Origin: Clostridiales bacterium
GTDB lineage: Bacteria; Bacillota; Clostridia; Oscillospirales; QAMX01
Assembly (NCBI GenBank): GCA_016285815.1
Contig: JAEERN010000201.1
Span: 1 to 14,695, forward strand
DNA length: 14,695 nt
Direction: 5' to 3'
Below the pieces are notes generated by a model, which saw only the letters and a program-made list of their open reading frames with translations, did no database searches and was not told the DNA's origin. Every line of letters begins with the position of its first letter. Position 1 is the first letter of the stretch. Made by a program: the position numbers and the translations under genes. Positions 7,266 through 14,540 of this stretch are shown one piece after another.

Positions 7266-7286
7266 AACATATATATTCTATATGGT
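7266..7286. promoter_or_regulatory. Putative LysR-regulator operator (T-N11-A dyad)
   Basis: A perfect inverted repeat CATATA-N5-TATATG (7268-7284) contains a T-N11-A core (T7270, A7282) and extends by one more matching pair at 7266/7286. The surrounding 60 bases are AT-rich in an otherwise very GC-rich window. It lies just downstream of the predicted start of the regulator transcript, which fits self-repression. It also lies at the expected -35 position of the rightward promoter (-10 candidate TATTAT at 7298-7303, no good -35 box), which fits activation of the exporter. Confidence 0.6.
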
Positions 7287-7298
7287 CCGTTCTGTGTT

Positions 7299-7326
7299 AT
7301 TATATCATATGAAACGAAAAAATCAA
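7299..7326 (-). promoter_or_regulatory. Sigma-A promoter of the LysR gene
   Basis: The minus strand carries TTGATT (7321-7326), a 16-base spacer and a perfect TATAAT (7299-7304). The start would be near 7292, so the leader of about 72 bases includes the LysR-type dyad at 7268-7284. Confidence 0.6.
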
Positions 7327-7346
7327 CCGGGGAAAGCGGGGATCTC

Positions 7347-9098
7347 GTGAAAAAACTGAAGGGCTTTTTAAAGCCGTACCGAAGAGACTGTGTGCTGGCC
7401 CCCGCTTTCAAGCTGTTGGAGGCGGGCATGGACCTGCTCGTCCCGCTGGCGGTGGCCGCGATCCTGGACCGCGGCGTGGCCGGCGGGGACCGCGCCTATG
7501 TGGTGCGGCTGTTCGTGCTGCTGGTGGCGCTGGCGGCGGCGGGGGTCCTCTTCTCCTTCACCGCCCAGTGGTTCGCCGCCCGGGCCAGCGTCGGGGTCGC
7601 CTCGGACCTGCGCCGGAGCCTGTTCCGGCGGATCCTGGACTTCTCCTACGCCCAGCTGGACGCGCTGGGCCAGGACACGCTCATCACGCGGATGACCAGC
7701 GACGTCAACCAGGTGCAGACCGGGCTCAATCTGGCCCTTCGGCTGCTGCTGCGCAGCCCGTTCATCGTCTTCGGCGCCGTGGTCATGGCCTTTACCATCG
7801 ACGCGCGCTGCGCGCTGATCCTCGCCGCGGCGGTGCCCGTGCTGGCGGCGGTGGTGTTCGGCGTCATGCTGACCTGTCTCCCGCTCTACGCCAAGGTCCA
7901 GGCGGCGCTGGACCGCCTGTTAGGGATCACCCGGGAAAACCTGACCGGCGCCCGCGTCATCCGCGCCTTCCGCGCGGAAGAGCGCGAGGTCGCGGCCTTT
8001 GACCGGCAGAGCGACGCGCTGACCCGTCTGAGCGAGCGCGTCAGACGGTGGTCCGCGCTGATGAACCCGGCCACCTACCTGCTGATCAACGCGGCGGCCG
8101 TCCTTCTGATCCGCCAAGGCGCCGTCCGCGTCCAGCTGGGGACTCTGTCCCAGGGGGACGTGGTGGCTCTGTACAGCTATATGGCCCAGATCCTCGTGGA
8201 GCTGATCAAGCTGGCCTCGCTCATCATCACCATCAACAAATCGCTGGCCTGCGCCAGACGGCTGAGCGGCGTCCTCGCCGTTGAGCCCGGCCTGCCGCTC
8301 TCCGGCGCGGCGGCCGCCCCGGCGGAAACGGACGGCGGCGCGGCCGTCCGTTTCCGCGGCGTGTCCTTCTCCTACGAGGGCTCCGGCGAAGAGGCGGTCC
8401 GCGATCTGACCTTCGCCGTGCCCCGCGGCCGGACGGTGGGCGTCATCGGCGGCACCGGCTGCGGCAAGACCACGCTGGTGAACCTGATCCCGCGGTTCTA
8501 CGACGCCACGGCAGGCACCGTCGAGGTGGACGGGCGGGACGTCCGGCTCTATCCCCCGGGAGAGCTGGGGCGGAAGATCGGCGTCGTGCCCCAGCGGGCC
8601 GTCCTGTTCGAGGGCACGATCCGCGGCAACCTGCTCTGGGGCGACCCCGAAGCCGGCGACGACGCGCTCTGGCGGGCGCTGGACCTTGCCCAGGCCCGGG
8701 ACGTGGTCGAGGGCAAGGACGGCGGGCTGGACGCCGCCGTCGAACAGGGCGGGCGGAACTTTTCCGGCGGCCAGCGCCAGCGGCTCTGCATCGCCCGGGC
8801 ACTGGTCAAGCGGCCGGAGATCCTGATCCTGGACGATTCCGCCAGCGCGCTGGATCTGGCAACGGATCTCCGCCTGCGCCGCGCCCTGCGCGGGCTGGCC
8901 GGAAGCGCCACGGTCTTCCTCGTGTCCCAGCGCGTCTCCACCGTGCGGACCGCAGACCTCATCCTGGTGCTGGACGACGGCCGTCTGGCCGGCGTCGGCA
9001 CCCACGACGAGCTGCTCGCCTCGTGCGGGACCTACCGGGAGATCTGCGCCTCCCAGTCGGCCGCCGGGCTGTCGCCGGAAACGGGGGTGACGGCATGA
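7347..9098 (+). CDS. ABC exporter half-transporter, subunit with degenerate catalytic residues
   Basis: This 583-residue fused membrane/ATPase half-transporter is of the multidrug exporter type (MdlA/YheI-like). The first 300 residues hold about six membrane segments (roughly 18-40, 53-75, 132-150, 156-176, 240-257, 272-295). The ATPase has Walker A GGTGCGKTT (368-376), Q-loop Q416, signature FSGGQ (472-476) and Walker B ILILDD (492-497). Two key residues are changed: the catalytic glutamate is D497 and the switch histidine is Q528 (VSQRVST). The signature is intact. This pattern is known for the non-catalytic side of heterodimeric exporters such as TM287/288. The start is GTG 7347: it gives VKKLKGFLKPYRRD, the usual N-terminus before the first membrane helix, with GGGGA just upstream. 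It overlaps the next transporter gene by ATGA. Substrate is unknown; drug, lipid or peptide export are all possible. Confidence 0.92.
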   Translation: MKKLKGFLKPYRRDCVLAPAFKLLEAGMDLLVPLAVAAILDRGVAGGDRAYVVRLFVLLVALAAAGVLFSFTAQWFAARASVGVASDLRRSLFRRILDFSYAQLDALGQDTLITRMTSDVNQVQTGLNLALRLLLRSPFIVFGAVVMAFTIDARCALILAAAVPVLAAVVFGVMLTCLPLYAKVQAALDRLLGITRENLTGARVIRAFRAEEREVAAFDRQSDALTRLSERVRRWSALMNPATYLLINAAAVLLIRQGAVRVQLGTLSQGDVVALYSYMAQILVELIKLASLIITINKSLACARRLSGVLAVEPGLPLSGAAAAPAETDGGAAVRFRGVSFSYEGSGEEAVRDLTFAVPRGRTVGVIGGTGCGKTTLVNLIPRFYDATAGTVEVDGRDVRLYPPGELGRKIGVVPQRAVLFEGTIRGNLLWGDPEAGDDALWRALDLAQARDVVEGKDGGLDAAVEQGGRNFSGGQRQRLCIARALVKRPEILILDDSASALDLATDLRLRRALRGLAGSATVFLVSQRVSTVRTADLILVLDDGRLAGVGTHDELLASCGTYREICASQSAAGLSPETGVTA

Positions 9099-10885
9099 AG
9101 CGCGCCGCCTCCGCCCCGGCCCGGGCCGAAGAGACCGCCTCCCGCCGGGAAACGCTGAAAAAAGTCCTGCGCGCCGTCGGCGGCCAGCGTCTTCTGCTGC
9201 CGGCCAGCCTGCTGCTGGCCGCCGCCGCGGTCCTCTGTCAGCTCACCGTCCCCATCCTGTTCGGCGACGCCGTGGACGGGATCCTCGGCCCCGGCCGGGT
9301 GGATTTTCCCCTGGTCGCGGACAGGCTGATCCGCATCCTGGCCCTGTCGGCGGCCGGCGCGCTGCTGACCTGGCTCATGGGGCTGGTCAACAACCGGCTG
9401 GTCTACCGCACGGTGCGCGGCGTGCGCGCCCGGGCGATCCGCCGGATCCAGCGGCTGCCGCTGGCCTATCTGGACGCCCACAGCGCCGGCGACCTGGTCC
9501 AGCGCGTCATCGCGGACACGGACCAGCTGGCCGACGGCCTTCTGCTGGGCTTTTCCCAGCTGTTCTCCGGCGTGGTCACCATCGGCGTGACGCTGTTCTT
9601 CATGTTTTCCAAAGACGCCGCCATCACCCTTCTGGTGCTGGCGCTGACCCCCGTCAGCTTCCTCACGGCCCGGTTCATCTCCTCGCGCTCTTACCGGCTG
9701 TTCCGAGCCCAGACCGAGCTGCGCGGCCGCCAGACGGCCCGGATCGGCGAGATGGTCGGAAACGCCAAGGTGGTCAAGGCCTTCGGCCGGGAGGCCGCCG
9801 AGGCCGCCCGGTTCGACGAACAGGAGCGCGAGCTGTGCGACTGTTCCCGGCGGGCCGTCTTCTACAGCTCGCTGACCAACCCCTCGACCCGGGCGGTCAA
9901 CAACGTGATCTACGCGCTGGTGGCGCTGGTGGGCGCTCTGCGGATCCTGACCGGCGGGCTCAGCGTCGGCGGGCTCACGACTCTGCTGTCCTACGCCAAC
10001 CAGTACATGAAGCCCTTCAACGACATCAGCTCCGTCATCGCCGAGCTTCAGAACGCGCTGGCCTGCGCCGCGCGGGTGTTCGCGCTGATCGAGGCCGAGC
10101 CGGAGCCGGCCGACGCGCCCGCCCTGCTGCCCCCCGCCCGGGGCCTCGTGGAGCTTCGGCACGCAGACTTTTCCTACGACAAGCAAAGGCCGCTGATCGA
10201 GGACCTCTGCTTCCGCGCCGAGCCGGGCACGACCACCGCCATCGTCGGGCCCACAGGCTGCGGCAAGACGACGCTCATCAACCTGCTCATGCGGTTCTAC
10301 GACGTGGACCGGGGCGGCGTCTTCGTGGACGGGACCGACGTGAAAGACGTGGCCCGCCGCTCGCTGCGTCAAAACTACGGCATGGTGCTGCAGGACACCT
10401 GGATCCGGAACGGCACCGTTCGGGAAAACATCGCCTTCGGCCGGCCGGAGGCCACGGACGACGAAATCGTCCAAGCGGCCCGGGACGCCCACAGCTGGGA
10501 GTTCATCCGCCGTATGCCCGACGGGCTGGACACCGTGCTCCGGGAGGACAGCCTGAGTCAGGGGCAGAAGCAGCTGCTCTGCATCACACGGGTGATGCTG
10601 TGCCGCCCGCCCATGCTGATCCTGGACGAGGCCACTTCCAGCATCGACACCCGGACCGAGATCCGGATCCAACAGGCCTTCGCCCGGCTGATGCAGGGCC
10701 GGACCAGCTTCATCGTCGCCCACCGGCTGTCCACGATCCAAAACGCCGACCGGATCCTGGTCATGCGGGACGGGCGCGTCGTGGAACAGGGCGACCACCG
10801 CTCGCTGCTGGCCCGAAACGGCTTTTACGCCGAGCTGTACCGCGCCCAGTTCGCCGGGGAGGACGATCCGGCCGCGGACCGCTGA
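9095..10885 (+). CDS. ABC exporter half-transporter, catalytic partner subunit
   Basis: This 596-residue half-transporter is of the MdlB/YheH-like type. A charged 28-residue head is followed by membrane segments near 32-56, 78-98, 150-171, 175-194 and 268-288, with a weaker sixth near 303-320. The ATPase has Walker A GPTGCGKT (385-392), Q-loop Q433, Walker B MLILDE (507-512) with the catalytic E512, and switch H543 (AHRLST). The signature is altered to LSQGQ (487-491) in place of LSGGQ. This is the complement of its neighbour, which has a good signature but changed catalytic residues, so the two most likely pair as a heterodimer. ATG 9095 is chosen because it overlaps the stop of the upstream gene (ATGA) and has GGGGGTGA 4 bases before it. 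A longer frame to 9023 would lie inside the upstream gene and adds no domain. A strong hairpin terminator follows. Confidence 0.93.
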   Translation: MKRAASAPARAEETASRRETLKKVLRAVGGQRLLLPASLLLAAAAVLCQLTVPILFGDAVDGILGPGRVDFPLVADRLIRILALSAAGALLTWLMGLVNNRLVYRTVRGVRARAIRRIQRLPLAYLDAHSAGDLVQRVIADTDQLADGLLLGFSQLFSGVVTIGVTLFFMFSKDAAITLLVLALTPVSFLTARFISSRSYRLFRAQTELRGRQTARIGEMVGNAKVVKAFGREAAEAARFDEQERELCDCSRRAVFYSSLTNPSTRAVNNVIYALVALVGALRILTGGLSVGGLTTLLSYANQYMKPFNDISSVIAELQNALACAARVFALIEAEPEPADAPALLPPARGLVELRHADFSYDKQRPLIEDLCFRAEPGTTTAIVGPTGCGKTTLINLLMRFYDVDRGGVFVDGTDVKDVARRSLRQNYGMVLQDTWIRNGTVRENIAFGRPEATDDEIVQAARDAHSWEFIRRMPDGLDTVLREDSLSQGQKQLLCITRVMLCRPPMLILDEATSSIDTRTEIRIQQAFARLMQGRTSFIVAHRLSTIQNADRILVMRDGRVVEQGDHRSLLARNGFYAELYRAQFAGEDDPAADR

Positions 10886-10911
10886 GCCCCTTTTCTCCGC
10901 TTTTGACACCG

Positions 10912-10954
10912 AAACGCCCGGACGGCCGAGAGCACCTCGCCGTCCGGGCGTTTT
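10912..10954. terminator. Bidirectional intrinsic terminator between exporter and rlmA genes
   Basis: A perfect 12-bp GC-rich stem (10915-10926 with 10939-10950) closes a 12-base loop and is flanked by AAA on the left and TTTT on the right. It ends the rightward exporter operon 29 bases past its stop and also follows the stop of the leftward rlmA gene at 10964. The rightward T-run is short (four T). The leftward one is TTT then CGG, hence weaker. Confidence 0.75.
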
Positions 10955-10963
10955 CCCGGCCGC

Positions 10964-11773
10964 TCAGTTTTCTTTTTTCATCACCAGCAGCACGAAGTCC
11001 AGCGGCGTGGACAGCTCGTCCCGCAGGGCCAGCCGCTCCTTGCCGGCCCGGGGCGTCCGCCAGGCGTAGGGCGTCATGGCCAACAGCGCGCCGACGTCCT
11101 CCCGGCCGCGGATCACCGCGTCGGTCCGGACCCGGACCCGCCGGACCACGGTCAGCGCCCCGGGGTCCGGCTCGGCCTCGTCGTTGGGAACGGGCCGGTC
11201 GTACAGCACCTGTTTCAGCCCCATCAGGTGATCCCGCCCGGGCAGAACGGAGATCAGCGTGCCGCCGGGCGCCAAAAGGCGGCTCAGCTCGGCCCCGTGG
11301 AACGGGGCGAACAGGTGGACGGCCGCGTCCGCCGAGCCCGACGCCATGGGCACGGCGGAGACGTTGGCCGTGAAAAAGAACGCGCCGCACCGCCGGGCCG
11401 CGGCCAGACGGACCATCTCCTTGGACAGGTCGAACCCGCAGAAGGACGCCTCGGGGAACCGCCGCGAAAGCTCGGCGGTGTACCACCCTTCGCCGCAGCA
11501 GACGTCCAGCACCGTGGCGCCGGGCGAAAGGCAGAGGGCCAGCTGGTCCCCCACCGCCTCGACCAGCGGCGCGTAATACCCCTTTTCCAGGAACGCGCGG
11601 CGGGCCCGCGCCATCTCGCGGCTGTCGCCTCCGCCGGGGCGCCCGCCCCGCAGCAGGTTGACGTACCCCTGCCGCGCCCGGTCGAACCCGTGGCGCCGGG
11701 GACAGACCAGCCCCGTCTCCGTCTCGCTCAGCGCCTCGCCGCACACCGGACAGATCAGTCCGCGGACCGTCAA
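10964..11773 (-). CDS. rlmA: 23S rRNA (guanine-N1)-methyltransferase, RlmA family
   Basis: This 269-residue protein starts with the diagnostic zinc finger of RlmA: CPVC (8-11), then VCPRRHGFDRARQGYVNLL (23-41), giving ligands C8, C11, C24 and H28. It goes on with the conserved stretch EMARARRAFLEKGYYAPL (53-70). The S-adenosylmethionine loop is DVCCGEG (90-96). Members methylate N1 of a guanine in helix 35 of 23S rRNA: G745 (RlmA-I) or G748 (RlmA-II, linked to tylosin-type macrolide resistance). The sequence alone does not separate the two here, although Gram-positive members are usually the second. The start is taken as TTG at 11773 because GGGAGG (11783-11788) lies 9 bases upstream and the zinc finger begins seven residues later. 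The frame further upstream has no domain and would cross the divergent promoters. Confidence 0.9.
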   Translation of the reverse strand: MTVRGLICPVCGEALSETETGLVCPRRHGFDRARQGYVNLLRGGRPGGGDSREMARARRAFLEKGYYAPLVEAVGDQLALCLSPGATVLDVCCGEGWYTAELSRRFPEASFCGFDLSKEMVRLAAARRCGAFFFTANVSAVPMASGSADAAVHLFAPFHGAELSRLLAPGGTLISVLPGRDHLMGLKQVLYDRPVPNDEAEPDPGALTVVRRVRVRTDAVIRGREDVGALLAMTPYAWRTPRAGKERLALRDELSTPLDFVLLVMKKEN

Positions 11774-11797
11774 AGCCGATCGCCTCCCTTCGCCTTT

Positions 11798-11814
11798 CCC
11801 CGGCCGCGCCGGGG
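11798..11814 (-). promoter_or_regulatory. Small hairpin at the 5' end of the rlmA leader
   Basis: A perfect 7-bp stem CCCCGGC/GCCGGGG with a three-base loop begins about three bases after the predicted rlmA transcript start and ends 10 bases before the ribosome binding site. No T-run follows. It may stabilise the 5' end or mildly limit translation; in GC-rich DNA such a stem can also be chance. Confidence 0.35.
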
Positions 11815-11823
11815 GACGGCACC

Positions 11824-11852
11824 AGTATAACAGAATCCGGCGCCGTTTGCAA
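11824..11852 (-). promoter_or_regulatory. Sigma-A promoter of rlmA
   Basis: The minus strand has TTGCAA (11847-11852), a 17-base spacer and TATACT (11824-11829). Transcription would start near 11817, giving a leader of about 44 bases to the TTG start. Confidence 0.6.
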
Positions 11853-11877
11853 GGTGGTCTTCCCGCCGCGGCTCGCC

Positions 11878-11905
11878 TTGACAGCGTCGAAGAATCTGAT
11901 ATAAT
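11878..11905 (+). promoter_or_regulatory. Consensus sigma-A promoter of the TraB-domain lipoprotein gene
   Basis: A perfect TTGACA (11878-11883) and a perfect TATAAT (11900-11905) are separated by 16 bases. This is the strongest promoter match in the window and suggests constitutive expression. The start would be near 11912. An AGGAAAGGA ribosome binding site follows at 11928-11936. Confidence 0.8.
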
Positions 11906-11945
11906 AGAGAAAAAGGACCGCCACTCAGGAAAGGAATCCGATCGA

Positions 11946-14510
11946 ATGAAACGACTGGCCAAAAGTCTGCTGTGCCTGCTCCTCGCGGCGTCTCTCTTGA
12001 GCGCGGCGGGGTGCGGTCTGATCCGCGAGCTTCCGTTCTTCACGACGGCCGGGACCCCCCCCTCGGACACGAGCGCCGCGACCCCGGCCGCGTCCTCCGG
12101 CACGGCGGCCCCGCCGGAGACCGCCGCGCCCACCGACACCGAAGCCTCGACCACGGAAGCTTCGGCCACCGAGGCCGCGACCTCCGAAACCGACACGCCG
12201 GAGACCACGGCCGACACCGACGGTCCCGAGGGCGAGGCCGCGCCGCTTCTGGCTGCCGCCGCGGAGACCGCCGCGCAGATGGCGGACTATGCGATCTCGG
12301 AGACGCGCTCGTTCGAGCTGACCGCGCCGGGCGAGTCCGTCCGGTACGACGAGACCGTTTCCCTGCGCGTCACCGGCGCGGGGACGGACGCCATGGTCGC
12401 CGCCGCGGACGTGAACATCGTCTTTCCCGATTCCGACGCGACGCTCTCCTACAGCAAGTTTTACGTCGGCGGCACCGCGGCGTACCGCAATTCGCTGGGC
12501 GACCTCTTCGTCTCGGACTCCACCCCCGAAGCGTTCCTCGACACCGTCCTGTCGCCGCTGCCCCTGACGCCGGGCCTTTACGCCCGGGTGACGGCGGACG
12601 CGGACGCGCCGGACTTTTTCGCCGGGACCGCCGCGCCGGGCTCCGTCTTTCTGCACCTGACGGGCCCCTCCGCCTATGAGCCGGCGCTGGTGCCGGGCTC
12701 CGCCCCCGCGCCGGAGGAGGTCCCCGCCGAGGCCGCCGTTCTGCTGGACCCCGAGGGGGCCCTCGCCGGGGCCGCCTATACCGCCGAATACGCCTGCGGC
12801 GACCGGATCTCGATCCGCGTCTCGGTCACGACCTCACTGTCCGGCGACGCGGGACCCGTGGAGACGCCCAAGCTGACCAAGGCCGTCCGGATCAAGGACG
12901 TCCGCGCCTGTGAGGTCATGCGCCGGGCCGACACCGTGTTCGACTCGCACACCTTTCTCGTGGAGAGCCAGCGCATCAGCGCCAGCTATGCCGGCGGGTG
13001 CGTCCTGGAAGAGCGCTCTTCCGGTGCCGCGGACGGTGTGGCCCAGCGCCTCCACTTTGAACAGCACTTCACGTTCTACGGCTCCGATCAGTCCGGCGGC
13101 ATGACGCAGGACAGCTGGTCGCGGGAGACCTATCTGGCCGACGGGATCGCCACCGAGATCACGGACGACGGGACCGAGACCGGCGAGGCCTCGTTCGGCG
13201 ACAGCTACCGCAAGCTCTGGGCGCTCAGCGACTATTGGCCCGCCGTCCGCGAGCTGTCCGACGCCGAGCTGTTCGACTGCGGCGACTGCTGGCTGGTGGA
13301 ATTCACCGGCGGCGACGTCTACGGCGACTTTCTGCGTCTCGACACCGTGAAGGCGCTTTTCGACGACTCTTCCGTTCTCGACGACCTCGCCAGCGCCTAC
13401 GCCACGGACAGCCTGACGGGCTATCTCTCCGTCGACAAGCTGCTGGGCGCTCCCGTGGCCCTGTATCTGGACTATGCCGGCCACCACACCATCGAGGGCC
13501 GTGACTATCCCCTCACCACCCGGTACAACATGATCTATCTCCCCTTCGCGGGCCTCGCCGCCGCGGCGGGCGCCGCCGAAGATCTGCCCCACCGGGACGT
13601 CGCCTCGCCCTCGCCTCTGTTCTATGAAGTGACCTCGCCCTCCGGCGGGAAGATGTGGATGCTCGGCACCATCCACGTGGGGGACGAGCGGAATGACAAC
13701 CTGCCCGCCGCCGTCCTGGACGCGCTGGACGCCGCCGACGCGCTGGCGGTAGAGTGCGACATCGATGCGTTCACCGACTCCTTCGACACCGACGAGGCCG
13801 CGCTGGAGCGCTATCGCGACGTCATGTTCTATTCGGACGACACCCGGGCCGAGGACGAGATCGCCGACGAAGAACTGCGCGAGGACGCCGTCCGCGCCAT
13901 GAAGCGCTTCGGCCAGTATTTCCCCGCGCAGATGTACTCGTACAAGCTGTTCGTCTGGGAGAACCTGTTCACCTTTTCCGCGCAGGAGCTGGCTCGCGGG
14001 CTCTGCAGCGAATACGGCGTGGACAACATCCTCATCCGGCGCGCCCACGACGCGGGCAAGCCCGTCCTCGACATCGAGGACGTGGAGGAGCACCTCTATC
14101 TCGAGTCCACCTATCCCGCGGAGCTCACCGAGCTGATCCTGGAGGAGAGCGTCTACTCCGACTCCTTCCTTGACGGCGCCGCGCTGGCCGAGCTGTACGA
14201 GGCCTGGTGCCGCGGCGACGAGGCCGAGCTCACCGAGCAGCTGACGGCCGACGAGTACACCGAGGACGACATCCCCGAGGACGCCACGCCGGAAGAGCGG
14301 GAGCGCTATCTCAAGGAGATCGAGCTGTACCGGGTCTACGAGGAAAAGCTGATGACCCGGCGCAATCAGATCATGCACGAGGCCGCCCTCGGCTATCTCG
14401 ACGGCGGCACCACCGTGTTCTTCGCCGTGGGCCTGGCCCACCTGTTGGGACCGGACGGTCTGGTCCAGACCCTGCGCGACGCGGGCTGTACCGTCGAGCT
14501 CGTCCGCTGA
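11946..14510 (+). CDS. Surface lipoprotein with C-terminal TraB/GumN (Tiki-like) domain
   Basis: This 854-residue protein starts with a lipoprotein signal: KR, a hydrophobic core, then LSAAGC with Cys23 as the lipidated residue. A low-complexity linker rich in Thr, Ala, Glu and Pro (about 36-98) follows. Residues 105-545 look like two beta-rich units (about 105-310 and 318-540). Each ends in a similar strand pattern and recalls LolA-like lipoprotein folds; this is a weak resemblance. Residues 557-854 are a TraB/PrgY/GumN domain: the opening motif is MWMLGTIHVGD (570-580, H577), the middle part DNILIRRAHDAGKPVLDIEDVEEH (693-716), and the closing motif FFAVGLAHLLGPDGLV (825-840, H832). These paired Gly-x-x-His motifs are the proposed metal sites of the Tiki-type peptidase family. 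The protein is strongly acidic. ATG 11946 is set by the signal peptide and ribosome binding site. Exported protease or pheromone-type inhibitor functions are known in the family; none can be assigned here. Confidence 0.88.
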   Translation: MKRLAKSLLCLLLAASLLSAAGCGLIRELPFFTTAGTPPSDTSAATPAASSGTAAPPETAAPTDTEASTTEASATEAATSETDTPETTADTDGPEGEAAPLLAAAAETAAQMADYAISETRSFELTAPGESVRYDETVSLRVTGAGTDAMVAAADVNIVFPDSDATLSYSKFYVGGTAAYRNSLGDLFVSDSTPEAFLDTVLSPLPLTPGLYARVTADADAPDFFAGTAAPGSVFLHLTGPSAYEPALVPGSAPAPEEVPAEAAVLLDPEGALAGAAYTAEYACGDRISIRVSVTTSLSGDAGPVETPKLTKAVRIKDVRACEVMRRADTVFDSHTFLVESQRISASYAGGCVLEERSSGAADGVAQRLHFEQHFTFYGSDQSGGMTQDSWSRETYLADGIATEITDDGTETGEASFGDSYRKLWALSDYWPAVRELSDAELFDCGDCWLVEFTGGDVYGDFLRLDTVKALFDDSSVLDDLASAYATDSLTGYLSVDKLLGAPVALYLDYAGHHTIEGRDYPLTTRYNMIYLPFAGLAAAAGAAEDLPHRDVASPSPLFYEVTSPSGGKMWMLGTIHVGDERNDNLPAAVLDALDAADALAVECDIDAFTDSFDTDEAALERYRDVMFYSDDTRAEDEIADEELREDAVRAMKRFGQYFPAQMYSYKLFVWENLFTFSAQELARGLCSEYGVDNILIRRAHDAGKPVLDIEDVEEHLYLESTYPAELTELILEESVYSDSFLDGAALAELYEAWCRGDEAELTEQLTADEYTEDDIPEDATPEERERYLKEIELYRVYEEKLMTRRNQIMHEAALGYLDGGTTVFFAVGLAHLLGPDGLVQTLRDAGCTVELVR

Positions 14511-14540
14511 GTCCCGCGGAAAAGAGGAGGCGTTTTTCCC

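Noticed and set aside
9032..10909. A 625-codon minus-strand frame opposite the second exporter gene
   Set aside because: The plus-strand gene has every ABC transporter motif in order. The antisense translation is rich in Gly, Gln, His and Val without domains and lacks a start context.
11774..12217. N-terminal extension of RlmA by 148 residues
   Set aside because: The added part is antisense to the start of the lipoprotein gene and crosses both promoters. The zinc finger typical of the family N-terminus begins right after the TTG with a good ribosome binding site.
12051..12240. Short repeated codon patterns (ACC GAA GCC type) that look like a tandem DNA repeat
   Set aside because: They encode the Thr/Glu/Ala-rich stalk of the lipoprotein. 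The units vary in length and sequence, so this is protein low complexity and not a CRISPR or microsatellite array.
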